Made by a program: the position numbers and the translations under genes
Notes under the pieces: generated by a model
The model's database searches: none
The model's input: the letters and a program-made list of their open reading frames with translations, nothing else
Told to the model about the DNA's origin: nothing
Source: Sisyra terminalis
Lineage: Eukaryota > Arthropoda > Insecta > Neuroptera > Sisyridae
Reading direction: 5' to 3'
NCBI GenBank assembly: GCA_958496175.1
Contig: OY292278.1
Coordinates: forward strand, 31,992,001-32,056,000
DNA: 64,000 nt
Shown: piece after piece, positions 26,258-38,138 of the stretch
Numbering within the stretch: position 1 is the stretch's first letter
How the letters are laid out: the number at the start of each line of letters is the position of its first letter

Positions 26258-26702
26258 GGGGCCATCCATAAATTGCGTCACACGTTCAGGGGATAGGAGG
26301 AAGACAACGAAATGTAACATCATGTGATAAAGATCGGGGGTGAGGAAGTAAAAGCTTCAGGACGTCACATATTATAATTTTAAATATTAAAGTCCGTGAC
26401 TACAAGATTATTACGTTTTAACTATTTTATTAACAAAATCCATCGTTGATCGTTACTTAATAAGCCTTTTGTTTTCTCTATTACTTAAAATATTTGACTT
26501 TACATTAAGTTTATTAAATGTTTTATTATTTAGTGGAAATAAAAAAAAAACTGATGTTTTGTTTCAACTTTTTCCAGTTTAAAAATTGAAAATTATATAA
26601 CATCACACCAAGGAAGAGGAGGTTTCAAAAATGCGACGCCTTATGCAAGGACGAAAGGGAGGAAATCGTAAATTTTGTGTGACGTAATTTATGGATGGCC
26701 CC
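26258..26702. mobile_element. MITE with GGGGCCATCCATAAATT ends
   Basis: 445 bp, inverted ends GGGGCCATCCATAAATTGCG and (reverse) GGGGCCATCCATAAATTACG. The interior is repeat-like and non-coding. A target duplication was not clear. A decayed relative lies at 34287-34466. Confidence 0.72.
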
Positions 26703-27134
26703 TTCCCGCAAATACAAGACTTTTCCTAGGAAAAAGGTGTTTTTTGTGTTTCATCGTCCTTCAAAACCAAAAACTTAATGAAATTTTTAATATACTATCT
26801 ATATAATAAATGAATTTGAATAATTATTATGGTTAAAATTTATTAATTGGATAAATTAGAATACTTCCGTTATAAATCGGAGGGGAGAGGGAGAATCCAC
26901 CCATTGTTTTGCCACTGTACCCGCACCTAAATTCTCACTGAGTTTTAGTAAAATATTTAATCCTCAGTTATTAAAATTATTCCAAGGGGGGAAGCATGCT
27001 TTTCAAAGTTACAATTATTTGCAGGAGAATTCATAATGAAGAATGTTATCAGGTGCCAATCATAATTACGTAAGATAAGTTGTAATTTGTTGTAAAATTT
27101 CAGATCCTCGATGATAATAAATTAATAAAATACT

Positions 27135-27173
27135 CAGAGGACTAGGATCAAAGGACTTGATCCTAGTCCTCTG
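27135..27173. repeat. Perfect 17-bp hairpin
   Basis: CAGAGGACTAGGATCAA, loop AGGAC, then the exact complement TTGATCCTAGTCCTCTG. Confidence 0.7.
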
Positions 27174-27236
27174 GATAAGTTGTTCTATTTTAGCAAAGCT
27201 CTCCACCATTAGTAAGACAAAATATTATCCTTTGTA

Positions 27237-27433
27237 CAGTGGCGTAGCGTGCGTTTTTGCCATCCGGAAATTCGCCGCCCTTCTTTTCATGATCAGTCAA
27301 GAAAATTAGTAAAAACTCAAAAACCTTTATTTTTTTTTAATTATTTAAAATGTATCAAGGTCAATATGCCGCCCTATTTTCATGTATCACCCGAGGCTAT
27401 GGCCTCCCGAGCATCTACCGTGCTACGCTACTT
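27237..27433. mobile_element. hAT-type MITE
   Basis: 197 bp, ends CAGTGGCGTAGC and GCTACGCTACTT, flanked by CCTTTGTA and CCTTTGCA (7 of 8). Related to the element at 37495 by both ends and an internal AGTCAAGAAAATT stretch. Confidence 0.78.
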
Positions 27434-27711
27434 CCTTTGCATATGTAAAAACATAAGAAATAAGAAAATTGTAACCCTCTCTACCTCAAAGTACCTTACC
27501 TAATTTATGATTTGCTTCTTGGATTTGTGAAGAACTATTGAAACTTCCATGTTTTTCATGACTAGAAGCAAAGCAGGATTTACGTATAAGCTCCACTTTC
27601 TTGGGGACCCGTAATAAAAATTACCAAATTGAAATATTGTCAAATATACTTAAGTGAACTGCAATTTTAAGTTTGTTATGGATACAAATTAATTTAACGC
27701 AAATTAAGTCA

Positions 27712-27890
27712 ACTGGTGGCCGAGTGGTCAAAGTGGTAACTCCAAAACTGGTAGATGCTGGGTACAATTCTCCAGTCATCGAGCAAATTTTTCTTCGTAT
27801 TCATTAGTTTACGGATTTTTTAATAATCCTAAATAGCTTTGACAGTTATGAAGCGACGATAAATAACAACACCAACAAAAAAAAATAACC
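27712..27890 (+). mobile_element. tRNA-derived SINE, copy 1
   Basis: Head with box A TGGCCGAGTGG and a degraded box B (GGTACAATTCT), then the shared body (TACGGATTTTTTAAT, AGCGACGATAAATAAC) and an A-rich tail. About 180 bp. Confidence 0.7.
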
Positions 27891-28049
27891 AGACGATCTA
27901 TCGTATGATTACAAATTAGGCAAAATATCAAGTTTAGATTGTTAAAATTTGTAACCGAGAGTGAATCTATTGATCAGTAATATTAATAAAATAAAATTAT
28001 GCTCTGAAATTGTTTACGCCATTATTTTTTTACTTTAATTTTGATCTTG

Positions 28050-28335
28050 AAATGTTATAAATATTTGTAATACCTATTTGTAATTTTAAGTGGAAATTTT
28101 TACGCGAAAAACTACATGGTATATAACACTTTTGTATGTCACCCTTATTGCAATACTCGGCAAATTGGCACAACTTTAATGTCAACAATTCGTTGCGATT
28201 TTTTAATCTATCCGCATTCCACTGCTGAAAATTCCAACACATTGATTTATGATTGCATATATTAATCAATAGTATGCATTTTTGCGAATTTTTGCAATAC
28301 CTTAAGTCGTTTAATTTTGCAACCAATTTGAGCAA
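28050..28335 (-). pseudogene. Possible LINE endonuclease N-terminal fragment
   Basis: Minus-strand frame includes NFQQWNADRLKNRNELLTLK, similar to the ILQWNANGLRxRxxEL opening of jockey-type endonucleases, then SFSRKNFHLKLQIGITNIYN, placed where HFTPxxxFxIxGYxxYR occurs. Matches are short and no catalytic residues beyond the Asn are secure. Confidence 0.35.
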
Positions 28336-28806
28336 TTCAAGATAATAATACTTAGGTGTATATACACATTTAACTTTTATCTTTCAACTTCTAAAGACTT
28401 AAAGCTTACAAGTAAGCCTTTTTGTATGATTATTTTTATTGTTCAAATTGATAAGTTATTGAACATGTACAAGTACATGAAAATTGAATAAATTATGGAT
28501 CAAATATATGGTTCATTTAATATTTTTTATTGTTGCAATAAAGATATTCAAATCCATATAAACACGAAGAGAGAACATTTAAGTCATATAAAAAGTAATA
28601 AATGTATTTGTAAATTTAAGATGTCATAAAATAAAGGAAAATAAAACTTGTTTTATAAAAAGAAAAAGATAAATCCATAGTGAAATAAGTTGGTTTTACT
28701 CTGATTTATAAGTAAAAATAATAGTAGGGAAAATATGGTTAAAGTAAGTTGTTCAAAATCAGTTTTAAAACGACCCCTGTTTCAAATATCAATTATTTTA
28801 TACCGT

Positions 28807-28890
28807 CCCTTTTAGGGACGTCAATGTCTGGCAACGTTGTATTTTCTCCTTTGTTTTTGTCTCCTATGTCCCACTGTTTTCAAGGCTTAC
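28807..28890. repeat. ~200-bp MITE family, copy 3 (terminal fragment)
   Basis: CCCTTTTAGGGACGTCAATG then CTGGCAACGTTGTATTTTCT matches the family end; the remainder is lost or too decayed. Confidence 0.5.
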
Positions 28891-29394
28891 CAATTCCTTC
28901 GTAGTTACTGAAAGAATCATTTAATATCTCAGCGTAAATTTAAAATGTTTGTATTGAAAAAGTTTTGCAAGGAACAGAAAAACCTGTAAATTTAAGGTTT
29001 AATAAGTAAAGATTATTTAAATTGGCTATAAAAACTGAAGATTTTTTTCTTGCATCACTCTTTTCTTGAAACAATTTCCTATAGGAAAAGAAAATAATGA
29101 GCATTTTTGATAAATCGTACAACATTTATCTCTGTTCTCAAATCTTGGCACCCCAAAAGATTTTTATCATTTCTATTCCGAGCAAAACTTTTCAATGAAA
29201 CAACTATTGAATGATTCTTTCAGTCCTAATCAAATATATTTTACAAGGACAAAATTGAGACTGCCAAAAAGACACAGGAAAGCAGTATATAGTAGTACTG
29301 AATGTATAATTATAACTAGAAAAATAATAAAAGCAAAATAAGAATAACAAATGGAAGTTGTTAAAGATTTCAACTACCTAAAATTTTTACTAAA

Positions 29395-29640
29395 TCAGGG
29401 GGCTCAATAGAGTCTCGCATCAACAGGTACAGAGAAGGATGCTACGGGTTATCAAGGGACGTTTTTCTATCGTTATTTTCACGCTTAAATTGATATTTTC
29501 AGAGATATACCGATCTTTCTCAAAGCTTAATAGAAAATATGTTGAAGATAAGTTAAAATAGGTACAGCAATTGACGCTGTGGACAGCTAAAGGAGGTGTT
29601 TTTAAAATTTCACAAACGTGTTTTTAATAATTGTATTTTT
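29395..29640. repeat. Dispersed ~230-bp repeat, copy 1
   Basis: CTCAATAGAGTCTCGCATCA, GTACAGAGAAGGATGCTACG and GGAGGTGTTTTTAAAATTTC recur with divergence at 44120-44320. Class unknown. Confidence 0.5.
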
Positions 29641-29950
29641 TTGTTCAGAATCATAGCAAAGAATGAAAGGGAGCTAATACTGATCATTATATTTCATTAT
29701 TATTTATATTGGTAGAAATTAATAATCAAAAGAATATTTTTGGTTTTATGAAATATTATCAATATGTAGAGTAATTAATAAATTCTACAATATTTAAACA
29801 ATAAATATTTAAACTATACATAAAATAATTTTAATCTAATTTATGCAATATTATTTACAAAAGTAAACTATAAACACAAATTTGAACAAAAATTCAAACA
29901 AAATGTATGTATGATGTATTGTCCTAGGAAAGTATTTCAATTGTCAAACA

Positions 29951-30016
29951 ACCTTCAACAATGATGAAGATTCCACTGTTAAAAATTGCTTGGCAATCGA
30001 AATACGTATCTGAGGC
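29951..30016 (+). ncRNA. Hammerhead-like motif of the ATACGTAT subtype, with insertion
   Basis: CCTTCA, TGATGA, A, GATT, about 18 inserted bases, GCTTGGCAATC, GAAA, palindrome ATACGTAT, C, TGAGG. Stem I can pair (CCT-CA with TGAGG) and stem II GATT/AATC is present but lengthened. The cleavage position after ATACGTAT would be C. Confidence 0.38.
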
Positions 30017-30506
30017 AAAACAACATAAGTACAATTTGATGGAACTTTTGATCAAATTTGTTTCTACAGTTTCCTTACGTAAACTATATTATATAAACAG
30101 AGTTATCAAAAATACTTTGGAATAGTCTCTTAATACTAGATGAGTTACTTTTTTAAAAATTATCCGAAGTTACTTTGGGAATCAAGATACACTTAAAAAA
30201 GGAAATTAAATACTTTTCTTGAATTACTTTTTAAGATACTTTGTATACTATGGATCTACTAAGTTTTATAAAGTAGGTATTAGGTAAAGTTGTTAGGTAA
30301 TTAGATAATGTATTTCCTATCTAAATTAATTTAGGAAAAAGGAAAGTATGTTGGTCTTAATACAAAGCACTTAAGAAAAACGATAGAAAATTAAAATAAG
30401 AGGCAAAAGTTGAATCTAATGGAACAAAACAAAATAAAGCTATGTATTTAATTTCCCTCTATCTAGATACCTAAGTTACTTTTCGATATATAAGATACTT
30501 TTTAAG

Positions 30507-30691
30507 TTTACTATATGTTCAGAGGATAGTTGATGAAGCGGGAAAATGAGTTGAAACTTTTTGTTTAATGCGACGTTTCGCAATGATTTATTGCTTCTTC
30601 AGGCGCTCTAAACGTACAATATTAACAAAAGTAACACAAAGTATTAACTCATTTACCCGTTCCGACAACTATTCTCTGAACATATAGTAAA
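30507..30691. repeat. Palindromic hammerhead-bearing repeat, copy A
   Basis: 185-bp element with inverted ends TTTACTATATGTTCAGAG and matching right end CTCTGAACATATAGTAAA. It contains one hammerhead-like motif in the left half. It is related to copy B at 40497 over both termini and a right flank of about 25 bp (ATCAAGGAGCTGATACAT). Confidence 0.6.
30563..30613 (-). ncRNA. Hammerhead-ribozyme-like motif, intact core
   Basis: Read on the minus strand: outer stem I GTTTA, internal loop, inner GC, core CTGAAGA, A, stem II GCAAT/ATTGC with loop AAATC, GAAA, then CGTC, inner GC, loop AT and outer TAAAC. Every helix of a type I hammerhead pairs, and ACGT supplies the minimal self-complementary stem III with C at the cleavage position. 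An internal loop in stem I is where natural hammerheads place their tertiary contact. It lies inside a small palindromic repeat (30507-30691), itself inside a hAT element. Activity is untested. Confidence 0.62.
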
Positions 30692-30924
30692 ATTACCATC
30701 AAGGAGCTGATACATATTTATACTACTTTTTTTGTTACAAGCCAAAGTTTTTTTTAAGAAGTATTCTAGTATCTTAGATACTTTTTGCCAAAAATAAATG
30801 AAGATACAGTATCTTCGATACTTTGAAGAAATTGAGTTATTTTACAGTAACTAAGATACGTTTTTTCTGGCAGCTCTGTATATAAATAAGACTACAATAT
30901 ATTTTATATATTGTTTAAACAGCA

Positions 30925-32240
30925 TGAAAGTAAGTTTTAACTGTAAGCCCAAAAAAATGTATAATTTACTGTTCGATCCATTAAAAATTGACGATTTGAA
31001 CACGTTAATTATAAATCAAACAATTGATTTCGGTTGTTTTTATATAGATTTAAAAACGGTGTATCAATTTGTATCATTATTTTAGTAAAATCATTATTTA
31101 AATTCATTGCTTAAATACTTACTTTACGACGATCTAATTTTAAAATTTGCATTAACAATTTTTTAAATAACGTTAATCATGCCAACCTCAATAAAAATGA
31201 CCTACATAAAAATGATCCCTAATTCTATTTACCATTGTAAAATTTAATTTATCAATTATTTTACAGGAAATATTACTTGAATGTAAACGTCAAAATTCAT
31301 ATCAACAACACAAATTCATTATGTAATTAATATGAAAGTTTCCAAAATCAAAAACGAATAAAAAATCACGGACACATAAGATACAAAAGTATCAACCTAA
31401 TCGATTTCTATTCTTTTTTTCTTTACTTTTATAGAGGCAATTTACTCAAAATCACGTTCGACTTTGGTGTATAAAAAAATAAATGAGAAATTATCACAAA
31501 ATTTATTTATTTGTTAATTTTCTTTTTATATTTAGAATCATAAATCGTAAATAATGAAAAATTATACAGTTTCTATTCTCTTTCATGTTTCTTTTTCACG
31601 GATTTTTTTTTACGTTGCACTTTATTTTCACTTTGAATTGCTCGATTTTATTACATGAAAAATGGGGGAAAACAGATTCGAAAATTTATTTCATTGGTTT
31701 GTATACAATCTGTTATAAAAATTGGTCTTTTATATTATGTAAGTTAAAATGAATTAAATGAATGATCTAGTTTTTAATAAAAGATTTTTTTGGAGGTATG
31801 AGATATTTGCACGGCAGAAACTTTATTAGCTCATAGCTAGAGAAACGCTATTTTTTATATCAGAAAATGTTACCAAGTTATTTAATTAAGATGTCACAGT
31901 AGGTACAAGGATATTTACCACCTAACAGTAGTACTTTGGTATATGATTCAAACGTTTGTCAGGCCCCGAATGATTTATTTTAAGTTTACCTTCATTGTGT
32001 TATTTACTATAAAATTTTCATTCATTCGAATAACAGAAAAAAATATATTTTCTTTTTTGGTAAACAATCTTCCGAATTCGGAGTTAAACAATATTTTTCC
32101 CAAAAATTTAAAGCAATTCCAATACACAATGGTCTTTTGTTATGAATTTTTAAAATACTTTCCTTAAACCTTAAGATAAGTTTGTTGGTATTCTTATCCA
32201 TGGTTTTATTATGTATTTTATTAATTATTTTATTATTGTA
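30925..32240. other. Intronic AT-rich DNA
   Basis: Nothing recognised up to the hammerhead-like motif at 32241. Confidence 0.45.
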
Positions 32241-32278
32241 GTACCTGAAGAAGCTGCGAAAGTGGCGAAACGTAGTAC
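32241..32278 (+). ncRNA. Hammerhead-ribozyme-like motif, intact core
   Basis: GTAC, core CTGAAGA, A, stem II GCTGC/GTGGC (two wobble pairs) closed by loop GAAA, then GAAA, CGTA and GTAC. Stem I is GTAC/GTAC, extended by TT/AA outside a three-base loop. The cleavage triplet would be GUA, allowed by the NUH rule. Stem III is the self-complementary ACGT, so cleavage would need pairing of two copies. Confidence 0.58.
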
Positions 32279-32689
32279 AAAAAAATTAATATATTAAAAA
32301 TTATCCAGAAAATAAGAATCATTAATACTTAAGATAAGTCATATTTATATGTTCCAACAAAAATTGACCAAATAATTATTTAACTCTTTCAAAAATTCAT
32401 ACTGTTAATATCTTATTAAAGATATTGTCGTTGTTATTATATCTAGTTTACATTGTATGAGAACATCTATGCAATTTCATTACACTATAGGTCTCGTTCT
32501 TGATGATAACACCCTAGACAAAACATACTATATATTTTAAATATGCAAATATGAAACTTCTTATAATCATATATAAGAAGGTACAAATTACCGCTTTTCT
32601 ATTAACAATATGTAAAAAGTTGGTTCTTTTTGAAATTAGAATGTTTTTTAACATTTTTGAATATTTCCCTTGTTTTGATTTTGAAATAG

Positions 32690-32803
32690 AAAATTTGTTT
32701 TGATTTGAAATAGAAATATTGAAAATTTGCTCTAAACGAAGATCAAACCCAACATCTACCAGTTTTAAAGCGACTACCTAGACCACTCGGCCACCAGTAG
32801 GCT
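32690..32803 (-). mobile_element. tRNA-derived SINE, copy 2
   Basis: Minus-strand head CTACTGGTGGCCGAGTGGTC with box B GGTTTGATCT; the body is truncated. Confidence 0.65.
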
Positions 32804-32928
32804 TTATCTAGTAATTACAGTATAACAAATAATTATCACCCATGATACTAATGTCTCAAAACTATGAACGAAAGAGTTTACCATAGGAATTGGTAAAGTT
32901 TGCTCAAATCGATCAAACAATTTCAGAA

Positions 32929-32971
32929 TTTACTACGTTTCGTCGTATATTTGTCAACTTCTTCAGGTAAA
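32929..32971 (-). ncRNA. Hammerhead-ribozyme-like motif, intact core
   Basis: Minus strand: TTTAC, CTGAAGA, A, stem II GTTG/CGAC (one G-T pair) with a 9-base AT-rich loop, GAAA, CGTA, GTAAA. Stem I TTTAC/GTAAA pairs fully. It is in opposite orientation to the motif at 32241, 690 bp away, as expected for arms of one inverted element. Confidence 0.57.
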
Positions 32972-34286
32972 AACTTGAATAACAAAGTGTACACTATGGT
33001 AGTCTTTCCTTAACAAGGGAACCTCGACTATTCTATTGTGGTGTGAACATTTTTTTGTACTAAATTTTATAGCTTTATAAAATGTTACTCAAACCAACGT
33101 ATGTTTGATCAGTATTTTACGTTCATGTAGGATATACTGGAGCTAATAGTTTGGCAAGAGTGCTAACGGGAAAATTTAGAATCCAGCGCAGCGTATTTTA
33201 CTTGATTAGTTACTTATCAGTTGTATAAGGGAATCGATTAGAAAGTTACTTTAAAGGAAGAAGTTCCAGAAAATTTCGCCATTGTTGATTAACATTATAG
33301 TGAAATTTATTTCTTCTACTTCCCTATTTTTTTCCAAATATTAATAGATAGGTGAAAGATAAAGCACATCGTTGGAATTAATTTATAAAAATTCAAATTG
33401 TGAAACGTCAATGATACTCCATAAATTAATTATCTACAATGCAATACAGCTGCGATAAAACTAATTAATTAAATAATTAAATTGATAAAAAACAAAATCA
33501 CTCAATTTATTTTTACAGTACGTCATGACAGACTGAAAGTGTCAAATGATAATGTCAAAATTTGACATTAACAAAAAATAACACTATGCAAAATTACGTC
33601 ATTGGACTCTCTATGATAAAATACTTGAAAACAATAATCAATTAAAAGAGCTACAAATTTAATAAAAGGAACTAATAGAAGCTAATTATAAAAATGTCTG
33701 GTCACTATATGGTCAGGAATTATTATAAGGTGTAATTACTTTAATGTTTGAATAAATATTTACTATTAGAAACTAATTTGGATAAGGTTTTACCTTTTAG
33801 AGGAAAAAATAATCATAATCCTTAAAAAAGCATCTAACGATTGTCTTCTTTTCCTTGCCAAGTAGAAAAACATTATCATACAATTTTAAGATTTCTCATC
33901 TTTTTCTTAATAAATGTCTGATTAATTAACTGCATTAACTATAGTTAACTAGTAAATGGATAAAATAATACTTCTAGGTAGTTTCCTTGAAACAAAAATT
34001 ACATTAATTACGAATTATGAAATTATCACTTTTGTGTACAGTCAACTTTGCTTGGCCAAAGTCGAATTGGTGCAAAAATTTTAGTCACAGTCGATATAAG
34101 TTTGTGCAACCTCCTAGACAAAATTGACTTTATTCAAAAATCGCTAAATTTGTCAAATATTATGGTATTTCTTCAAATTTGTAACAAATAAACTATAACA
34201 TTTGCGCAGTAAAGGAAAAATTTAAAAAGAAAATAGAAAAAAATGCTAATAGAGGTTGGAACATAGATGGATACATAAATTACGTA
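32972..34286. other. Intronic AT-rich DNA, nothing recognised
   Basis: No supported feature. Confidence 0.45.
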
Positions 34287-34466
34287 GGGGTCATTTAAAA
34301 ATTATGTAAGAAATTTGAAAGAACAGAAGTTGTAGTTTTGTACTTTTTTTTATTTTTTTTTTCTATTTTTTTTCTAATTTTTCCATACAAGGGGGATCTT
34401 GTTTGGTCGTATAAAAGGAATGGGTCTAAAAACAGGAATTGTTTTACGTGATTTATGAATGATTCC
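34287..34466. mobile_element. Decayed copy of the GGGGCCATCCATAAATT MITE
   Basis: Ends GGGGTCATTTAAAAATTATG and (reverse) GGAATCATTCATAAATCACG, 180 bp, clearly related to 26258-26702 but internally shortened. Confidence 0.55.
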
Positions 34467-34605
34467 TTAGGTCTTCCACAATGTAAATTATAGAAATATC
34501 AATCTGAGTTAAAAGTACTGGATTCTAATTTCGTGACGAACAAGAGATATGATATTGCTGTTTACATATTTTTATGACTACTGCAGTTGCCTAAAGAACT
34601 TAGTT

Positions 34606-34790
34606 CAGTGCTTTTCAATCTTTTTCATACTAGGCCCCCTAAATCGGAAATAAAATCTAAGGTTCCCCTCCCTACAAATGTTAGATGTTTGAAACAAACA
34701 GTACTTTGTGTACCATAACTATTATTATAAAAATATTTCGCGGCTCCTTGGCATAAGATCTAGGACTCTCTAGGAGTCCATTTTGCATTT
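34606..34790. mobile_element. Probable hAT-like remnant
   Basis: Left end CAGTGCTTTTCAATCTTTTT followed by a CCCC-rich stretch resembles the other hAT termini here. The right end and target duplication could not be fixed. Confidence 0.35.
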
Positions 34791-37494
34791 TAGCGCTAAA
34801 TCATTTCAACTCAATTTCAGATGATCTCTTTAAAGTGAAACAATTAAATTCTATGTTATTATCTTATATTAGTAGTCAATTATTTACTAAAGTAGAAACT
34901 ATCTCAAGTTCTACGCATACTGAAAGTCAAACTATCATAAGTGCACTTAAGATGGTAAGTACTGTAAAATAACTAGTTTAAAGTTAAGATCCTATAACTC
35001 TCAGGTACAGATTTCCTAGGGTAAGGAAAGTTCTCCATACCTATTCGTGGAAAGGAATTCTATGAATCATTAACTACATGTAAATATGGTGGTATAAATT
35101 TTAATTCATAAATTGAAAATAGTAAACACTGAAAAGATTCTGGGAAAACTAAATAATATGATGATAACTTTGACTTCGATTTTTGAACAAATCAACTTTT
35201 TATCGAAATGCAAAGTTGAACATTAATTTTGACCAGAATCCCTAAACAAATTTTTCTTTACCTTAAATAGAAGAGTGCAAAGTATACTTGAAATTTGTTT
35301 AGAGAACTATTGTTGTTCTAAGCTTGATTTGCCAAATCTTTAGTCAGTCCTAATCAACTTTACGCTAAAAATGAACTTTTGCTAATACATCCATAATAGT
35401 ACTTAAACTCCCACGTTCGAGAATTGCTTGGTAAATCGTCAGAGACGCTTTTAAGTTTTAGAACGAATAACAATTTTTGATCGGCAGAAAATGCTGAACT
35501 ACTGATCTATACCGCCTCTTAAGCTTACCAGTCCAGTCCACGGACTCAAGAAAATTAAGCACAATTACAAGAACACCTTGAATAAAAAAACAGCAAAATA
35601 AAAAAAAAACATTTTTACTGTGGACTCGCGATACTCGCAGACCCCCAGGGGTCACCAGACCATAGATTTTCGTTACCCTTACATTTACACATTTCGGTAC
35701 TCTATCTATGTTAGTTTTTCGAAATATCTTATTAAAATTTGAGAAATCGGTTGTTTTTTTTATCTATCTTTATCTATATTTATTTTATTTCTTATTTTTT
35801 TACAATAGTCTTAGTATTAAAATTCCATACAAATTACTGCTTGAAGGAAATAAGAACTAAGCGAAAACAATAACCAAAAACAAAAACTGATGATAATTTT
35901 ATAATTCATTTCCTTTTTAATTTTAAAAATTATTTTTTTAAGAAGGGATTCAACCAAAAAAAAAACTATAATTCTTTTGTTAAATTTGATGAGACAAAGT
36001 TTATGACCTTTCCCCACATGTCTCGACGTGTTACAATTAACACTCCCCTGTACATGTAACTTCATTAAGCATTAAACCCCTAAAATAAAAAGACGAGGGA
36101 CCCGCCGAGGGAATTACTTAAGGGAAATTAAGATAATCGAAATGGTTGTCTACCAAATTTATCAAGAAATATTCATACCAAATTTAAATTATGGTTAAAC
36201 GACTTCAGACGGCGTGTTCCTTTCCCCCCGGATTTTCCCACACTTCTGTTTATTAACATAACTCATATTCTTAAATTGCAAGTTCCTTATTTGCAAATAA
36301 AATGCAAATCATAGCCAACCTTCCATTTAACGAACTACTTAATAATTGATTAGCACCATTTTTTCAATATAACCCTGAACGTTTTGTTACATTTTTGCCT
36401 TCAAATAAAGCAGTAGTTATGTGATTATCATTAGTAATTTTCAATTACATTTTACATCGATTTTTTTGATGAAATATTTACTTTTTTTGTTATTTAAATG
36501 AGGTGGTTTTAATTGTAAATGAAGAAAGACTTTTTAGAAAATATATTGTGACATTTTACACGTAATCCATGACCAAAAATTTTCTTTGATTAGTAAGAAC
36601 GGAAGAATCGTCCGCAAACAAGCCTTAATAGGCCGATTAATCGATGCAATCAATCAACAAATAAATAATTGTAATAATCAATCAATCGATTATTACAAAA
36701 ATGATGGTTTGAATATAATAATTACTAGTATTGACGAGAGCGATTTTTTTCTTTCTTCTTCGCCTTCGTCTTCAAAGGTATAACGCTAATGAAGACATAC
36801 ACGCTCTAAAAAATATTTAGGAATTTTACTCGTTCCATAATAATTCGATTCATACAAAAGTACGTACGTCATCTGGCTTTTTTGAATCGATTTGATTTAC
36901 GGGATTTTGTTAACACTCTTTTTATTCTTTGTGTAATAGGTACATAGCTACAAATAGTTAGTAACGACAGCAATTTTCGAGACTGTATATCAAGGTAAAT
37001 ATACGAACGTTAAGTATATAAATTACGGGTAAAGAGAAAGAAATAATCGTTCAATGATCTAGATTTAGATGATTTTTACGATGCAAGATCGATGCGAGTG
37101 TACACGCGTTAGAGCCCCTTTAAGACACATGGTACTCGTTTAACATACCCATTTAACATCCAAAACTGGAAAAGCCTGTTGACCATTTTGTTCATTTAAA
37201 TCGAATCGAGTTTTCTATTCAACTTAAAGATATTATAATACCCATTTTGTTGGTCTAAATCTAAAGTGATGTATTCCACAAATATTTTCGAAATTGATTT
37301 TTTTAATAGTCTCTTTAATGCAATTTTATACTTTTAAGCTAAAACTTTCATAAGATCAAACTTTTGATAGTTGTAACCTAAATGCTAATTGGTAAAACAG
37401 ATTTGATGGGTCATATAAAATGACATTATTTGATTTGTTTTCAATTAAATAAACTAATTTTGTAATCAGAGGTTTAGATGGTATCGAAAAGCAA
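34791..37494. other. Intronic DNA, one exon-like stretch
   Basis: Mostly unassigned; an exon-like frame at 36586-36776 on the plus strand is discussed as a finding but is not called. Confidence 0.4.
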
Positions 37495-37751
37495 TAGTGG
37501 CGTAGCGTGGATTTTTGTCCCCTTGTGGTCGACCGAAAATTCGTACCCCCTATTTTCAGAATTAGTCAAGAAAATTGGCAGAAAGTAAAATATCTACAAT
37601 AGCTATAATTTTTTTAATCATTTAAAAATTTACTACTCGGGTTATTCTCAAAACAAAATCTTTTATACAACTATCAATGCCAATATACCGTCCCCTTTGC
37701 TTGTGCCCCCGGAACCATGACCCCCCTTGTCCATCCTACGTTACGCTTCTG
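37495..37751. mobile_element. hAT-type MITE
   Basis: 257 bp, ends TAGTGGCGTAGCGTG and CTACGTTACGCTTCTG, flanked by AAAAGCAA and AAAACCAA (7 of 8). Same family as 27237-27433, with a longer CCCC-rich interior. Confidence 0.75.
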
Positions 37752-38138
37752 AAAACCAAATAGAAGAAGAAATTAAGAAATTCATGATCTTATTAGGTAC
37801 ATCTGGAGCTACGGATTGCCAAAAGACCGCAAATCCACTTTCCTGTATTTCCTATAAGAAACATATTCTAATTAAACCATTAGGCACTTGACTACTACTT
37901 TACACTAGGGGCTAATGCCAAGGGCGGCAAATTTACAGAGGCAGCAATATTTGAAATTCCAGATTTTTTTGCACGGTCAAAAAGCTTCAAAAATTATAAT
38001 CATATTTAACCTATTTACAAACAAAAGTAAGTACAATACTTTTTTGTTGTTCGAAATGAAAACACTGCATTTTCTTTACAAAATTGTATCTTTATCAATC
38101 TTTATATCACTCTTTATCAATCTTTACAAAATTTCGTA

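Larger units (their letters stand above)
30098..30878. mobile_element. hAT-type non-autonomous element with perfect 8-bp duplication
   Basis: 781 bp, termini CAGAGTTATCA and (reverse) CAGAGCTGCCA. Perfect 8-bp target duplication TATATAAA at 30090-30097 and 30879-30886. The interior repeats GATACTTT-like motifs and contains copy A of the hammerhead repeat. No transposase reading was seen. The related unoccupied sequence at about 55800-55860 matches both flanks joined, showing the pre-insertion state. Confidence 0.8.
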
